Below are positions 5,024 through 10,701 of a DNA stretch of 12,521 nt, in pieces. Source of the stretch: DASRUP01 sp036397395 (GTDB taxonomy: Bacteria > Patescibacteriota > Minisyncoccia > Minisyncoccales > UBA10102); the NCBI GenBank assembly GCA_036397395.1, contig DASWIZ010000011.1, positions 1-12,521 of the forward strand, written 5' to 3'. Below the pieces are notes generated by a model. It saw only the letters and a list, made by a program, of their open reading frames with translations. It was not told the DNA's origin and ran no database searches. Made by a program: the position numbers and the translations under genes. The number at the start of each line of letters is the position of its first letter. Within the stretch, counting starts at the first letter, position 1.

Positions 5024-5632
5024 ATGTTCAAAGACTTTAAGCCAGAAATCAAGTTACTTCTTATCGTTGCCGCCGTGTCGGCCGTCCTTGCCGTCGGCGG
5101 CATTTTGCTGTTAAAAGGGGCGGGGCAAAACCAGGTTTGGCCCACGCCTTCGTCAACTCCTGTTGCCCAAACTCCTCCGCCCGCGCCCCGCGATCAAGCG
5201 GAGCTTGATTTTGCGGGGTGGCAAACCTACCGCAACGAGGGGTATGGCTTTAAGATGAAGTATCCACAGAATTGGATGTTTGATGAGAATTGGGGAGGGG
5301 AAAAATATGAGGGAGCGGATGGATTTTTTGCATTTACAGCCTCTGGAGGAGAGTTAACAAAAGTTGAAACCGTTGTTGATGCTGAAGCATATCATAAACT
5401 CGAGCCATATGGCATAAGTCCTCAGATCAAAGTCGTTGAAGTCGATGGGCGAGAAGGATATCTCATCCTACCCTCAGAAGACCAACATGAGATATGGAAT
5501 TCTCAATCTGCATTTATTGTGGCGCCGCCAACTTCCATCCAAATCCGAGGGGAAGAGTATCGATATATTGTCTTTTGGGCCGACAAAGAACATATAGCGC
5601 AAATCCTCTCCACGTTTCGGTTTACCCCGTAG
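5024..5632 (+). CDS. Membrane-anchored PsbP-like protein, copy A
   Basis: A 202-residue protein with a short cytoplasmic start, a transmembrane helix (residues 10-31), a Pro/Thr-rich linker (39-55) and an extracytoplasmic PsbP/Mog1-like domain (about 66-201) that begins 'GWQTYRNEGYGFKMKYPQNW' and ends 'QILSTFRFTP'. This module is common in uncultivated small bacteria as a surface protein of unknown role. It follows rpe by 35 bases, with a 16-bp palindrome in the gap and no clear promoter, so it may be read through from rpiB-rpe. It is paralogous to the longer protein at 8736-9731, sharing the start and end of the PsbP-like domain even at the DNA level. The stop codon is inside a strong terminator hairpin. 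No enzymatic function is suggested. Confidence 0.75.
   Translation: MFKDFKPEIKLLLIVAAVSAVLAVGGILLLKGAGQNQVWPTPSSTPVAQTPPPAPRDQAELDFAGWQTYRNEGYGFKMKYPQNWMFDENWGGEKYEGADGFFAFTASGGELTKVETVVDAEAYHKLEPYGISPQIKVVEVDGREGYLILPSEDQHEIWNSQSAFIVAPPTSIQIRGEEYRYIVFWADKEHIAQILSTFRFTP
5219..5238. repeat. Direct repeat 1 shared by the two PsbP-like genes
   Basis: The 20 bases at 5219-5238 are identical to 9312-9331. They encode 'WQTYRN' at the start of the PsbP-like domain in both paralogs. The surrounding sequence has diverged substantially. Confidence 0.85.
5599..5623. repeat. Direct repeat 2 shared by the two PsbP-like genes
   Basis: The 25 bases at 5599-5623 are identical to 9686-9710 and encode 'QILSTFRF', the end of the PsbP-like domain. 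Perfect identity including synonymous positions in otherwise diverged genes suggests recent duplication, conversion or recombination at this point. Confidence 0.85.
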
Positions 5633-5667
5633 CGATCCGCCAACTGGCGGATCTGCTACTGGGGTTT
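5625..5667 (+). terminator. Strong hairpin overlapping the stop of the PsbP-like gene
   Basis: CCCC, GTAGC and GATCCGCC (5625-5641) pair with GGCGGATC, GCTAC and GGGG (5646-5664), giving 17 pairs with two single-base bulges and a 4-base loop. It is followed only by TTTGTGG, so the U-tract is weak. The hairpin includes the TAG stop (5630-5632). It isolates the VapBC promoter downstream. Confidence 0.6.
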
Positions 5668-5686
5668 GTGGAGTAGGGAGGTGGGG

Positions 5687-5730
5687 TTGACAGGGTATAG
5701 AGTAAGGAATATACTTAAAAGTAAGGAAGT
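5687..5730 (+). promoter_or_regulatory. VapBC promoter with candidate operator repeats
   Basis: TTGACA (5687-5692) and TATACT (5710-5715) are spaced by exactly 17 bases. AGTAAGGAA occurs twice, at 5701-5709 and 5720-5728, flanking and entering the -10 region and start site, and TAAG...CTTA (5703-5717) forms an inverted pair across the -10 box. These are plausible binding sites for the AbrB-type antitoxin, which in such modules represses its own promoter. The leader of about 33 bases has no well-placed Shine-Dalgarno site. Confidence 0.65.
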
Positions 5731-5754
5731 TATAAAAAGTAATGCAAATGTATT

Positions 5755-5994
5755 ATGACTTACTCTACTACCATCACAAAAAAGGGACAAATTACCATTC
5801 CTAAGAAGTTGCGGGACGCATTACGAGTTAGGGCAGGAGAGAGATTGACTGTTGAGCTGGAAAAATCGAAAGAGGCGATACGCATTAAACCCGCGATGAG
5901 CTTGCGTGAGCTTGCGGGAAGTTTTCGCGTGAAAAAGCCCATAGACCCCGTGAAAATCAGGGAGTATATGGAGAAACACTACCAACGCGCTTAA
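5755..5994 (+). CDS. vapB: VapB antitoxin with SpoVT/AbrB DNA-binding domain
   Basis: A 79-residue antitoxin. Residues 3-47 are a SpoVT/AbrB swapped-hairpin domain, recognised by 'TTITKKGQITIPKKLRDALRV' followed by 'AGERLTVELEKSKEAIRIKP'. Residues 48-79 are the toxin-wrapping tail ('SLRELAGSFRVKKPIDPVKIREYMEKHY'), which in VapB proteins blocks the PIN active site. It precedes the VapC gene by 6 bases and is driven by its own near-consensus promoter with repeat elements suited to autorepression. The gene order, sizes and domain pair are all typical of a VapBC module. Confidence 0.88.
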   Translation: MTYSTTITKKGQITIPKKLRDALRVRAGERLTVELEKSKEAIRIKPAMSLRELAGSFRVKKPIDPVKIREYMEKHYQRA

Positions 5995-6000
5995 ACGTTC

Positions 6001-6420
6001 ATGCGGTATCTTATTGATACGAATGTGTTTGTTCGATTTCTCGTAAAGGATAATGAACAAATGTTTAAAGACTGCGAGCGGCTGTTTTTGGCGGTTGAGG
6101 CGGGAGGAATAAAGGGATTCGCGCCCTCCCACGCAATGGCCGAGCTTGTATGGGTATTGCAGAGTTTTTACCGATTCGAAAAACCAAAAATCTTGTCCGC
6201 GCTTAAAAGCTTTGAGATTCATGGAGTTTTCATAGACGATCGGCTTGACTTTTCCTTGGCTGTTGAGCTTTTCGAAACTTCAAGCGTAAAGTTTCTCGAC
6301 GCGTTGCTCGCTTCTCATGAGTTGGTCCAGAATGGGAAAGCGGCGGTCGTTTCTTACGATAAAGATTTCGACAAGCTTGGCGTTCCACGCAAAGAACCAA
6401 AAGATATTATTCAAAAATAA
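6001..6420 (+). CDS. vapC: VapC toxin, PIN-domain ribonuclease
   Basis: A 139-residue PIN-domain protein. VapC toxins are Mg-dependent RNases that usually cut tRNA or rRNA; the substrate here is unknown. The acidic active-site set is intact: D6 in 'LIDTNVFVRFL', E48 in 'AMAELVWVL', D100 in 'KFLDALLASHEL', and D120/D124 in 'SYDKDFDKLGV'. The length matches the family. The gene starts 6 bases after vapB with no Shine-Dalgarno site, so translation is probably coupled, which keeps toxin output below antitoxin output. The module lies in the accessory island between rpe and transketolase. Confidence 0.9.
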   Translation: MRYLIDTNVFVRFLVKDNEQMFKDCERLFLAVEAGGIKGFAPSHAMAELVWVLQSFYRFEKPKILSALKSFEIHGVFIDDRLDFSLAVELFETSSVKFLDALLASHELVQNGKAAVVSYDKDFDKLGVPRKEPKDIIQK

Positions 6421-6462
6421 ACCAATTTAGCTCGAAACTGACTTTTTAGACGGTTTCTTATA

Positions 6463-6483
6463 GAAAATCCGCGAGCACCGCGG
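6463..6483 (-). terminator. Weak minus-strand terminator-like hairpin after vapC
   Basis: CCGCG (6469-6473) pairs with CGCGG (6479-6483). On the minus strand the stem is followed by ATTTTCT, so it may end transcription of the broken minus-strand gene at 6527. A second hairpin, GAAACTG/CGGTTTC (6434-6440 with 6451-6457), may serve vapC on the plus strand. Nothing else is seen between 6421 and 6526. Confidence 0.3.
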
Positions 6484-6526
6484 CCTCAAAAAGTTGTAGG
6501 GTTGATAAGCCATTACCAATTTTAGA

Positions 6527-6868
6527 TTATCTTCGTATGGCCCTGACGCCTCCTGGCGTCTGAATTCGAACTGGCGAGGCGTTCACATCGGTTATCGGCA
6601 ACAGATCAAATACCTCTACTCCGGTCAGGGTTTGAATCCGCAGCGCGCTACTCGTAAGACTTGGATCGCTCGGATCGAAAATGGGAAGAGCAAGAATGAC
6701 TGCGCTTGGCTTTTGAACGCGGACATCTCCGGTTGTGCAAGACGCCGGCAGAGGACCGCCGCTACAACCTATAGTATTGCATCGCGCGACCTTGAGCTCT
6801 TTATTGGTATTATCATAATACGACACTACTGGATTGTCGTCGGCGCCGATGGCAATAGAAGCATTCGC
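6527..6868 (-). pseudogene. 3' fragment of a secreted repeat protein gene
   Basis: An open minus-strand stretch without its own start. It encodes 'NASIAIGADDNPVVSYYD' then 'NTNKELKVARCNTIGCSGG', a motif I associate with large secreted proteins of this bacterial group that repeat 'SIAIGxDGxPVxSYYDxTNxDLKVAxC'. Only about one repeat remains, followed by a tail with two similar 'RIQTxxGV' segments (around 6538-6560 and 6625-6645) before the stop. Upstream, the similarity ends near 6868, where sequence belonging to a plus-strand lepA remnant begins, and the reading frame closes at a TAA (6898-6896). The GTG at 6826 is an internal codon rather than a credible start. Interpretation as a truncated remnant is inferred from the half repeat and the abrupt junction. 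Confidence 0.55.
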
Positions 6869-6871
6869 GCC

Positions 6872-7023
6872 AGCCGCCGCGACGTGACGACACCCTTATA
6901 TGGCGGCGACGTTACGCGCAAACGGAAATTGCTTGAAAAACAAAAAAAGGCAAAAAAGAATTGGCCGCAAAAGGCCGCGTGCGCATTCCCTCAAAAGTGT
7001 TCCTCGACGTCTTCCGCAGCTAA
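6872..7023 (+). pseudogene. lepA: 3' end of lepA (elongation factor 4), frameshifted fragment
   Basis: From 6881 the frame reads 'DVTTPLYGGDVTRKRKLLEKQKK', closely matching the conserved C-terminal 'DVTAKxYGGDxTRKxKLLEKQKxGKK' of elongation factor 4. At the A7 run 6942-6948 the frame breaks. In the next frame the sequence continues 'GKKELAAKGRVRIPSKVFLDVFRS' to a TAA at 7021-7023, the position and style of the normal LepA end. One missing A restores the full reading. Only about the last 50 of roughly 600 codons are present, and the 5' side abuts the opposite-strand repeat-protein fragment, so this is a relic and not a working gene. A complete lepA would be expected elsewhere in the genome. 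Confidence 0.75.
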
Positions 7024-7031
7024 ATCATCCT

Positions 7032-7086
7032 ATGTATATCTTTGTTGATGAATCGGGTATTCATAAATCTGTTGATCATTCTACTT
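7032..7086 (+). pseudogene. 5' end of a DUF3800 gene, truncated
   Basis: Nine bases after the lepA stop, an ATG opens 'MYIFVDESGIHKSVDHST', the typical N-terminus of DUF3800 proteins ('MYIFVDESG' with the conserved D and E of a possible nuclease site). After about 18 codons the sequence switches into the 3' end of the minus-strand signal peptidase gene. The frame continues only as antisense of that gene. The short lepA-DUF3800 spacing suggests both pieces came in together from an intact lepA-DUF3800 neighbourhood. DUF3800 assignment rests on a short but distinctive motif. Confidence 0.55.
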
Positions 7087-7648
7087 TGCCCAAAATATCA
7101 GATGTGCCAACCAAGCCGAATACGGTGCTGTCGAGGGAGCCGGAGCTCCGGTTGCCGAGCAGCAAATAGGCCTCTTTGGGAATAACGCCGTTGTAGTCGG
7201 CGGCGTAGAGCGAGAGCATGTCGTAGCCGCTTTGGTTGAGTGTGTGGGGTTGGCCCTCGCTGTTTTTGAGAACCTCGCCGTTAACAAGGATGTGCCATCT
7301 CCCGCCCGCCTCCTCTAATGCGAAAGTATCCCCCGGAAGGGCCTTGGCTATCTTGAGCAGCGGCACGTCATTGCCGGAGTGATTGTAGAGGACGAGGTCG
7401 TCTCGCTCCAGGGGATTGCACTCGTAGAAGCCATAGAAAGCCGTGATGGTGTCGCCTGCTTTCACGAGTGGCGCAAGCGAACTCCCGCGGACTTCGAGAC
7501 GGGCGGTTTCGGTAATACAAGCTGAATTCGCCTCTTTCAAAACAGCTCCCTTTGAATCAAAAAGAATGGCTGCGACGCCCGCGGCAAGAAGAGCGGCAGC
7601 AACAGCCAAACATCCAAACAGCAGCCAAATGCGGTGAGTCGCTAGCAT
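7076..7648 (-). CDS. Type I signal peptidase (S26 family), divergent
   Basis: A 190-residue membrane protease when started at the ATG at 7648, one base after the stop of the preceding gene; this start is preferred to an in-frame codon at 7702 inside that gene. Residues about 7-30 form a transmembrane anchor. The catalytic region is 'EVRGSSLAPLVKAGDTI' (52-68), with S57 as nucleophile in the 'GxSMxPT' position, then 'PLLKIAKALPGDTF' (96-109), with K99 as likely general base. The late family motif is 'YLLLGNRSSGSLDSTVFGLV' (161-180), with Asn in place of the usual 'GDN'. The protein ends at 'ILGKVE', a few residues short of most relatives, exactly where it meets the truncated DUF3800 piece. Its operon partner upstream is a secreted surface protein, a possible dedicated substrate. 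Confidence 0.78.
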   Translation of the reverse strand: MLATHRIWLLFGCLAVAAALLAAGVAAILFDSKGAVLKEANSACITETARLEVRGSSLAPLVKAGDTITAFYGFYECNPLERDDLVLYNHSGNDVPLLKIAKALPGDTFALEEAGGRWHILVNGEVLKNSEGQPHTLNQSGYDMLSLYAADYNGVIPKEAYLLLGNRSSGSLDSTVFGLVGTSDILGKVE

Positions 7649-7649
7649 C

Positions 7650-8288
7650 TTACTTGACGCACACGGCGCAGGAGACAGGGTTGGGAGAAGCATTAACCCC
7701 ACTACTACCGGTCACCCAAAGAAAACCACCAGAGGTTGCATCGGTAAAAGCACTGCCGTTCTTGCAGACAATGCCACCAGTCCCAGCGCCGGAACCAGTA
7801 CTGATCACAGTTGACATCGCCACTCCCGTATACGCCGTTGTCCACCCCGAAGCGCAGCTCGTGGTGCCGTAGGCAGTGTAGGCGCCTCCTCCTCCACTCG
7901 CCGCATCAACATATCCTTTGGTTGCCGCATCCGAAGAAGCTATTGGGGTTGCTAGGTTAGAGATTTTGTGAGAGGGCAAGGCGCCTCCCAAGCGGATGTT
8001 CCCGTCCACCTCGAGCTTCTCAAGAGGAAGGGGAATGCCAATGCCCACGTTTCCGTCAAAAATGCCGTCTAAGTATGATCGGAAATTATCAACCTGTAGT
8101 GTTCCTTGTTTATGCTGCAGCGTCCCCCCCACATTGATCGGAGCGTCGCATCCCGGGTCTCCCGCGTTACAGGTAGGTGGAGAGTCTACGGGTGGGGTAA
8201 AGGCAAAGGCGTACCAGCCTCCAAGCAGCGCCACGACCACGGCGCCCACAAGCATAGAGAAGAAATATGGAGAAAGATATTTTTTCAT
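7650..8288 (-). CDS. Secreted/anchored surface protein with tail-fibre-like segment
   Basis: A 212-residue protein with an N-terminal hydrophobic segment (residues 10-30) that could be a signal peptide or anchor, then 'TPPVDSPPTCNAGDPGCDAPINVGG' type low-complexity sequence with a cysteine pair. Residues about 75-130 carry 'GNVGIGIPLPLEKLEVDGNIRLGG' and 'HKISNLATPIASSDAATKGYVDAA', motifs shared with phage tail-fibre and adhesin proteins and frequent in small-genome bacteria. The C-terminal third is Gly/Ser/Thr-rich with several cysteines ('GTTSCASGW', 'VSCAVCVK'). It lies between the small membrane protein gene and the signal peptidase gene in one minus-strand operon. A displayed adhesion or pilus-like role is plausible but not demonstrated. 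No Shine-Dalgarno site is visible. Confidence 0.7.
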   Translation of the reverse strand: MKKYLSPYFFSMLVGAVVVALLGGWYAFAFTPPVDSPPTCNAGDPGCDAPINVGGTLQHKQGTLQVDNFRSYLDGIFDGNVGIGIPLPLEKLEVDGNIRLGGALPSHKISNLATPIASSDAATKGYVDAASGGGGAYTAYGTTSCASGWTTAYTGVAMSTVISTGSGAGTGGIVCKNGSAFTDATSGGFLWVTGSSGVNASPNPVSCAVCVK

Positions 8289-8308
8289 GATATGAAAAGA
8301 TTAACTTG

Positions 8309-8533
8309 TTATTCATTTTCTTCGCGGAGCTCTACCTTTCTCTCCTCGGAGAGAGGCTCTGCGCGAGGAGCGGTATTTTCCCGCCGCAGTTCTTCTTCCT
8401 TGATAAGCTCCTCTGCTTGCCGTTCTTGCGGCGGTTCTTCCTGCGGTTGGCGGAAATACGCAAACCATGCGGCCGCTGCCACCACAAGCGCGCCCACGAT
8501 TCCTGCCAAAACAATGCTTTGTCGCTTATTCAT
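8309..8533 (-). CDS. Small single-pass membrane protein with charged tail
   Basis: A 74-residue protein with a transmembrane helix at about residues 8-26 ('VLAGIVGALVVAAAAWFAYF'), followed by a strongly charged, Glu/Arg-rich, probably helical or disordered tail ('EELIKEEELRRENTAPRAEP'). I do not recognise a family. It is the first gene of the minus-strand operon with the surface protein (20 bases away) and the signal peptidase. The ATG at 8533 lies 11 bases after a TATAAT box, so its leader is very short. A role as membrane scaffold for the surface protein is only a guess from the operon. Confidence 0.65.
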   Translation of the reverse strand: MNKRQSIVLAGIVGALVVAAAAWFAYFRQPQEEPPQERQAEELIKEEELRRENTAPRAEPLSEERKVELREENE

Positions 8534-8544
8534 ATATTTAGTGT

Positions 8545-8573
8545 ATTATACCAAAAGCAAGTCAAGACAACAA
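8545..8573 (-). promoter_or_regulatory. Promoter of the minus-strand surface-protein operon
   Basis: Read on the minus strand, TTGTTG (8573-8568) and a perfect TATAAT (8550-8545) are 17 bases apart, with TGG just before the -10 box (extended -10). The start codon follows 11 bases later. Confidence 0.65.
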
Positions 8574-8617
8574 TCCACAGCAAGTTTTCCACAGAACAAG
8601 AAGCCCCATGCCAGTCT

Positions 8618-8683
8618 CATCATATCACGGATTTGTATTGTTGGGTAGACGATGCGCTTCCTGTGACCCCCCAAACCGCAAAG
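8618..8683 (+). other. Possible remnant of a transposase N-terminus
   Basis: In one plus-strand frame this stretch reads 'HHITDLYCWVDDALPVTPQTAK', which recalls the beginning of some DDE transposases ('ITDIxxxVDDFLP'). It has no matching continuation downstream. The gap 8574-8698 contains no other recognisable gene. This is a weak call based on a short motif. Confidence 0.2.
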
Positions 8684-8698
8684 GATTCTTCTGTTGCC

Positions 8699-8727
8699 TT
8701 ACGATATTTCAAAAATAATGGTATCAT
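8699..8727 (+). promoter_or_regulatory. Promoter of PsbP-like copy B and the transketolase N-subunit
   Basis: TTACGA (8699-8704) and TATCAT (8722-8727) are spaced by 17 bases, with TGG before the -10 box. The ATG at 8736 follows after 8 bases, predicting a leaderless mRNA. It is divergent to the minus-strand operon promoter about 125 bases away. Confidence 0.5.
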
Positions 8728-8735
8728 AAAGTCAT

Positions 8736-9731
8736 ATGGAACAACAAAACAAACAACCGATACAGCAGGAGCCAAGCGTCAGTAGAAATTTCCAGCCGCC
8801 AAAGAAATCACTTTTCGCAAACAAGCGGCTATACCTCTTCGTCGCGCTCATCGCCATCATCCTCGCCGCCGGCATTTTGCTACTCAAGACAGCGCAGCCT
8901 TCGTTACCTGAACAGCAGGTTTTCGTAAGCCAGCAAGAATGTCAGGCGCAAACGGGATATGAATGTTGGCTAGTGGTTGGTGACCGTAGTTGGGTGGCGA
9001 CGACCAATCAACTTTCCAAAGAGATAAAAATTGTCGGGATTGTTGTAGAAAATTACCTTGAATGTCATGTGGATGGTGTTTGTTATCTGCTACTCCAGGC
9101 GTTCGACGATTCTGAAATAAAAGTTATTTATCATTATGGCGAATTTCCACCCTGTAAGAATTTTGAGAACGTATCGGACGCAGATTTGCTTAAAATAGGG
9201 GATAAGGTTCAAGCGTTTGGCAAAACCGACTCAACCGGAGCTATTTCTACCTGCGATTCTACCGAATACTACATTGAGAGAATTAACGATGATGACGATA
9301 TTGTCTCCGACTGGCAAACCTACCGCAACGATGAATTTGGGTTTGAGTTTCTGTATCCAACAGAAGAATGGCAGCTTAGGGAAGGAGATGCCCAAGAAGA
9401 CTATGGTAACATTGTGCGGCTATTCCCAAGAGATAGTATAGGTGAATCATCCGAGCCAGAGATTAATATAGCTATTGTCTATAGACCGCTTGAGCGAGAG
9501 AAAGAATATCGTGAGGCAGCAAGCAGTGATCTTGAATACAACTACTCAAAAACCACTGTTGGCGGAAGAACTGCGTATTCATCGGCTCTGTTGCAAGGAT
9601 TTCATGGCCAGGTAAGAGAGGTTTTAATCGATGCCCATAATGACACAACTTTTATCGTATCTTCAAACGCAATAGATGAACTCGAGCAAATCCTCTCCAC
9701 GTTTCGGTTTGTGGATGACGGGAGTGAGTAA
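8736..9731 (+). CDS. Membrane-anchored protein with OB-like and PsbP-like domains, copy B
   Basis: A 331-residue protein with a polar, Gln-rich cytoplasmic start (1-30), a transmembrane helix (32-51) and an extracytoplasmic part of two regions. Residues about 94-183 ('EIKIVGIVVENYLEC...GDKVQAFGKTDS...') look like an OB-type beta-barrel with four cysteines (C110, C116, C140, C173) that may form disulfides. Residues about 192-326 are a PsbP-like domain starting 'DWQTYRNDEFGFEFLYP' and ending 'LEQILSTFRFVD'. It is a longer paralog of the protein at 5024-5632. Its stop (9729-9731) is immediately followed by the ATG of the transketolase N-subunit, so the two are co-transcribed although no functional link is obvious. 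The OB assignment is from pattern only. Confidence 0.72.
   Translation: MEQQNKQPIQQEPSVSRNFQPPKKSLFANKRLYLFVALIAIILAAGILLLKTAQPSLPEQQVFVSQQECQAQTGYECWLVVGDRSWVATTNQLSKEIKIVGIVVENYLECHVDGVCYLLLQAFDDSEIKVIYHYGEFPPCKNFENVSDADLLKIGDKVQAFGKTDSTGAISTCDSTEYYIERINDDDDIVSDWQTYRNDEFGFEFLYPTEEWQLREGDAQEDYGNIVRLFPRDSIGESSEPEINIAIVYRPLEREKEYREAASSDLEYNYSKTTVGGRTAYSSALLQGFHGQVREVLIDAHNDTTFIVSSNAIDELEQILSTFRFVDDGSE
9312..9331. repeat. Second copy of direct repeat 1
   Basis: Identical over 20 bases to 5219-5238, at the start of the PsbP-like domain of copy B. Confidence 0.85.
9686..9710. repeat. Second copy of direct repeat 2
   Basis: Identical over 25 bases to 5599-5623. The pair could support homologous recombination that would delete the whole 4-kb island between them. 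Confidence 0.85.
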
Positions 9732-10583
9732 ATGGCTTACAATAAGGCAATGAAGCAATACTCGATACAGGAGCTAGAGCAAAAGGCAAACGAAATACGG
9801 CAGGATATTATTCGTATGCTGTTGGAGGCGGGATCCGGGCATTCGGGAGGGCCTTTGGGTATGACCGACATTTTTACGGCGCTGTATTTTCGCGTACTAA
9901 AACACGACCCCAAAAAGCCAAAATGGGCTGATCGCGACCGGCTGGTGTTGTCCAACGGCCATATTGTGCCTGTGCGCTATGTAACCATGATGCACGCGGG
10001 GTACATAGACAAAAAGCATTTGCCCACCTTGCGCAAAATCGGCTCGATTCTTGAGGGGCACCCTTCTGTGCACAAAATTCCGGCGCTCGAGACATCGTCC
10101 GGCCCTTTGGGCGAGGGTTTGTCGCAGGCTTGCGGTTTTGCGATGGCAGCAAAGCTCAATGGCGCAGAGCATAAATACCATGTATGGTGCTTAACGTCAG
10201 ACGGGGAGCACCAGGAAGGCATGACCTGGGAAGCCGCCATGTTTGCCGCCAAATATCGGCTAAGCAACCTCACCTGTATTGTCGACCGCAACAATATCCA
10301 GATAGACGGTAATACCGAAGACGTGATGCCCTTGGAGCCGTTGCGAGAAAAATACGAAGCGTTTGGCTGGCACGTAATGGATATGAACGGCCACGACATG
10401 GAAGAGATTATTTCCACGTTCGAAGAGGCAAAAGCGATTACCGAAAAGCCCGTATGCATCATTGTCCACACCATTCCCGGCAAAGGAGTGGACTTTATGG
10501 AATACGACTACAAGTGGCACGGCGTAACGCCTGACGAAAAGCAGGCGAAACAAGCGTTAAAAGAGCTACAGCATGAATTATAA
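9732..10583 (+). CDS. tkt: Transketolase, N-terminal (TPP-binding) subunit
   Basis: A 283-residue subunit that carries the thiamine-diphosphate-binding half of transketolase, which moves two-carbon units between sugar phosphates. Motifs: 'EAGSGHSGGPLGMTDI' (32-47), 'RDRLVLSNGHIVP' (68-80), 'GHPSVHKIPALETSSGPLGEGLSQACG' region (109-135) with its conserved 'GPLGxGL', and the TPP/Mg motif 'SDGEHQEGMTWEA' (156-168) with 'IVDRNNIQIDG' (183-193). The usual 'GDGE' is 'SDGE' here and 'SKGH' is 'SNGH'; both keep the key acidic and histidine residues. Split transketolases (about 280 + 320 residues) are common in archaea and small bacteria. It starts directly at the stop of the upstream gene. Its end overlaps by 11 bases the start of a truncated C-subunit copy. 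Confidence 0.92.
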   Translation: MAYNKAMKQYSIQELEQKANEIRQDIIRMLLEAGSGHSGGPLGMTDIFTALYFRVLKHDPKKPKWADRDRLVLSNGHIVPVRYVTMMHAGYIDKKHLPTLRKIGSILEGHPSVHKIPALETSSGPLGEGLSQACGFAMAAKLNGAEHKYHVWCLTSDGEHQEGMTWEAAMFAAKYRLSNLTCIVDRNNIQIDGNTEDVMPLEPLREKYEAFGWHVMDMNGHDMEEIISTFEEAKAITEKPVCIIVHTIPGKGVDFMEYDYKWHGVTPDEKQAKQALKELQHEL

Positions 10584-10701
10584 CTTTGTGAAAAATTATT
10601 TGGATGGGGAGGACGTGGAGGTAAAAAAGATACGGGATGGGCTGGGGCAGGGGATGGCGGAGTTGGGCGAACAGGAGAGATACATCACAATAACGCAATG
10701 A
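10573..10701 (+). pseudogene. Truncated 5' copy of the transketolase C-subunit gene
   Basis: An ATG overlapping the end of the N-subunit by 11 bases opens a 42-codon frame. Its first 32 codons ('NYNFVKNYLDGEDVEVKKIR', then 'DGLGQGMAELG') match the start of the complete C-subunit gene at 11330. After 'ELG' the similarity stops and the frame reads unrelated residues to a TGA at 10699-10701. By hand alignment about 25 of 31 residues and 73 of 93 bases agree with the 11330 copy, and ten codons differ only synonymously. The overlap with the N-subunit is what an intact split-transketolase operon would have, so this is likely the original gene start, cut by an insertion. Its stop overlaps the NYN gene start (ATGA). 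Confidence 0.85.

Noticed and set aside
6628..6641. GGTTTGAATCC resembling a tRNA T-arm
   Set aside because: No acceptor stem, D-arm or anticodon arm can be drawn around it; it lies within the repeat-protein fragment.
6632..7048. 138-codon plus-strand frame as an intact gene
   Set aside because: Its first half is antisense to the repeat-protein fragment and only the part from about 6872 carries lepA sequence, which then shifts frame.
8571..8596. Two DnaA-box-like sequences (AATCCACAG and TTTTCCACAG) suggesting a replication origin
   Set aside because: Only two imperfect boxes, no AT-rich unwinding element and no dnaA, dnaN or rpmH genes nearby.
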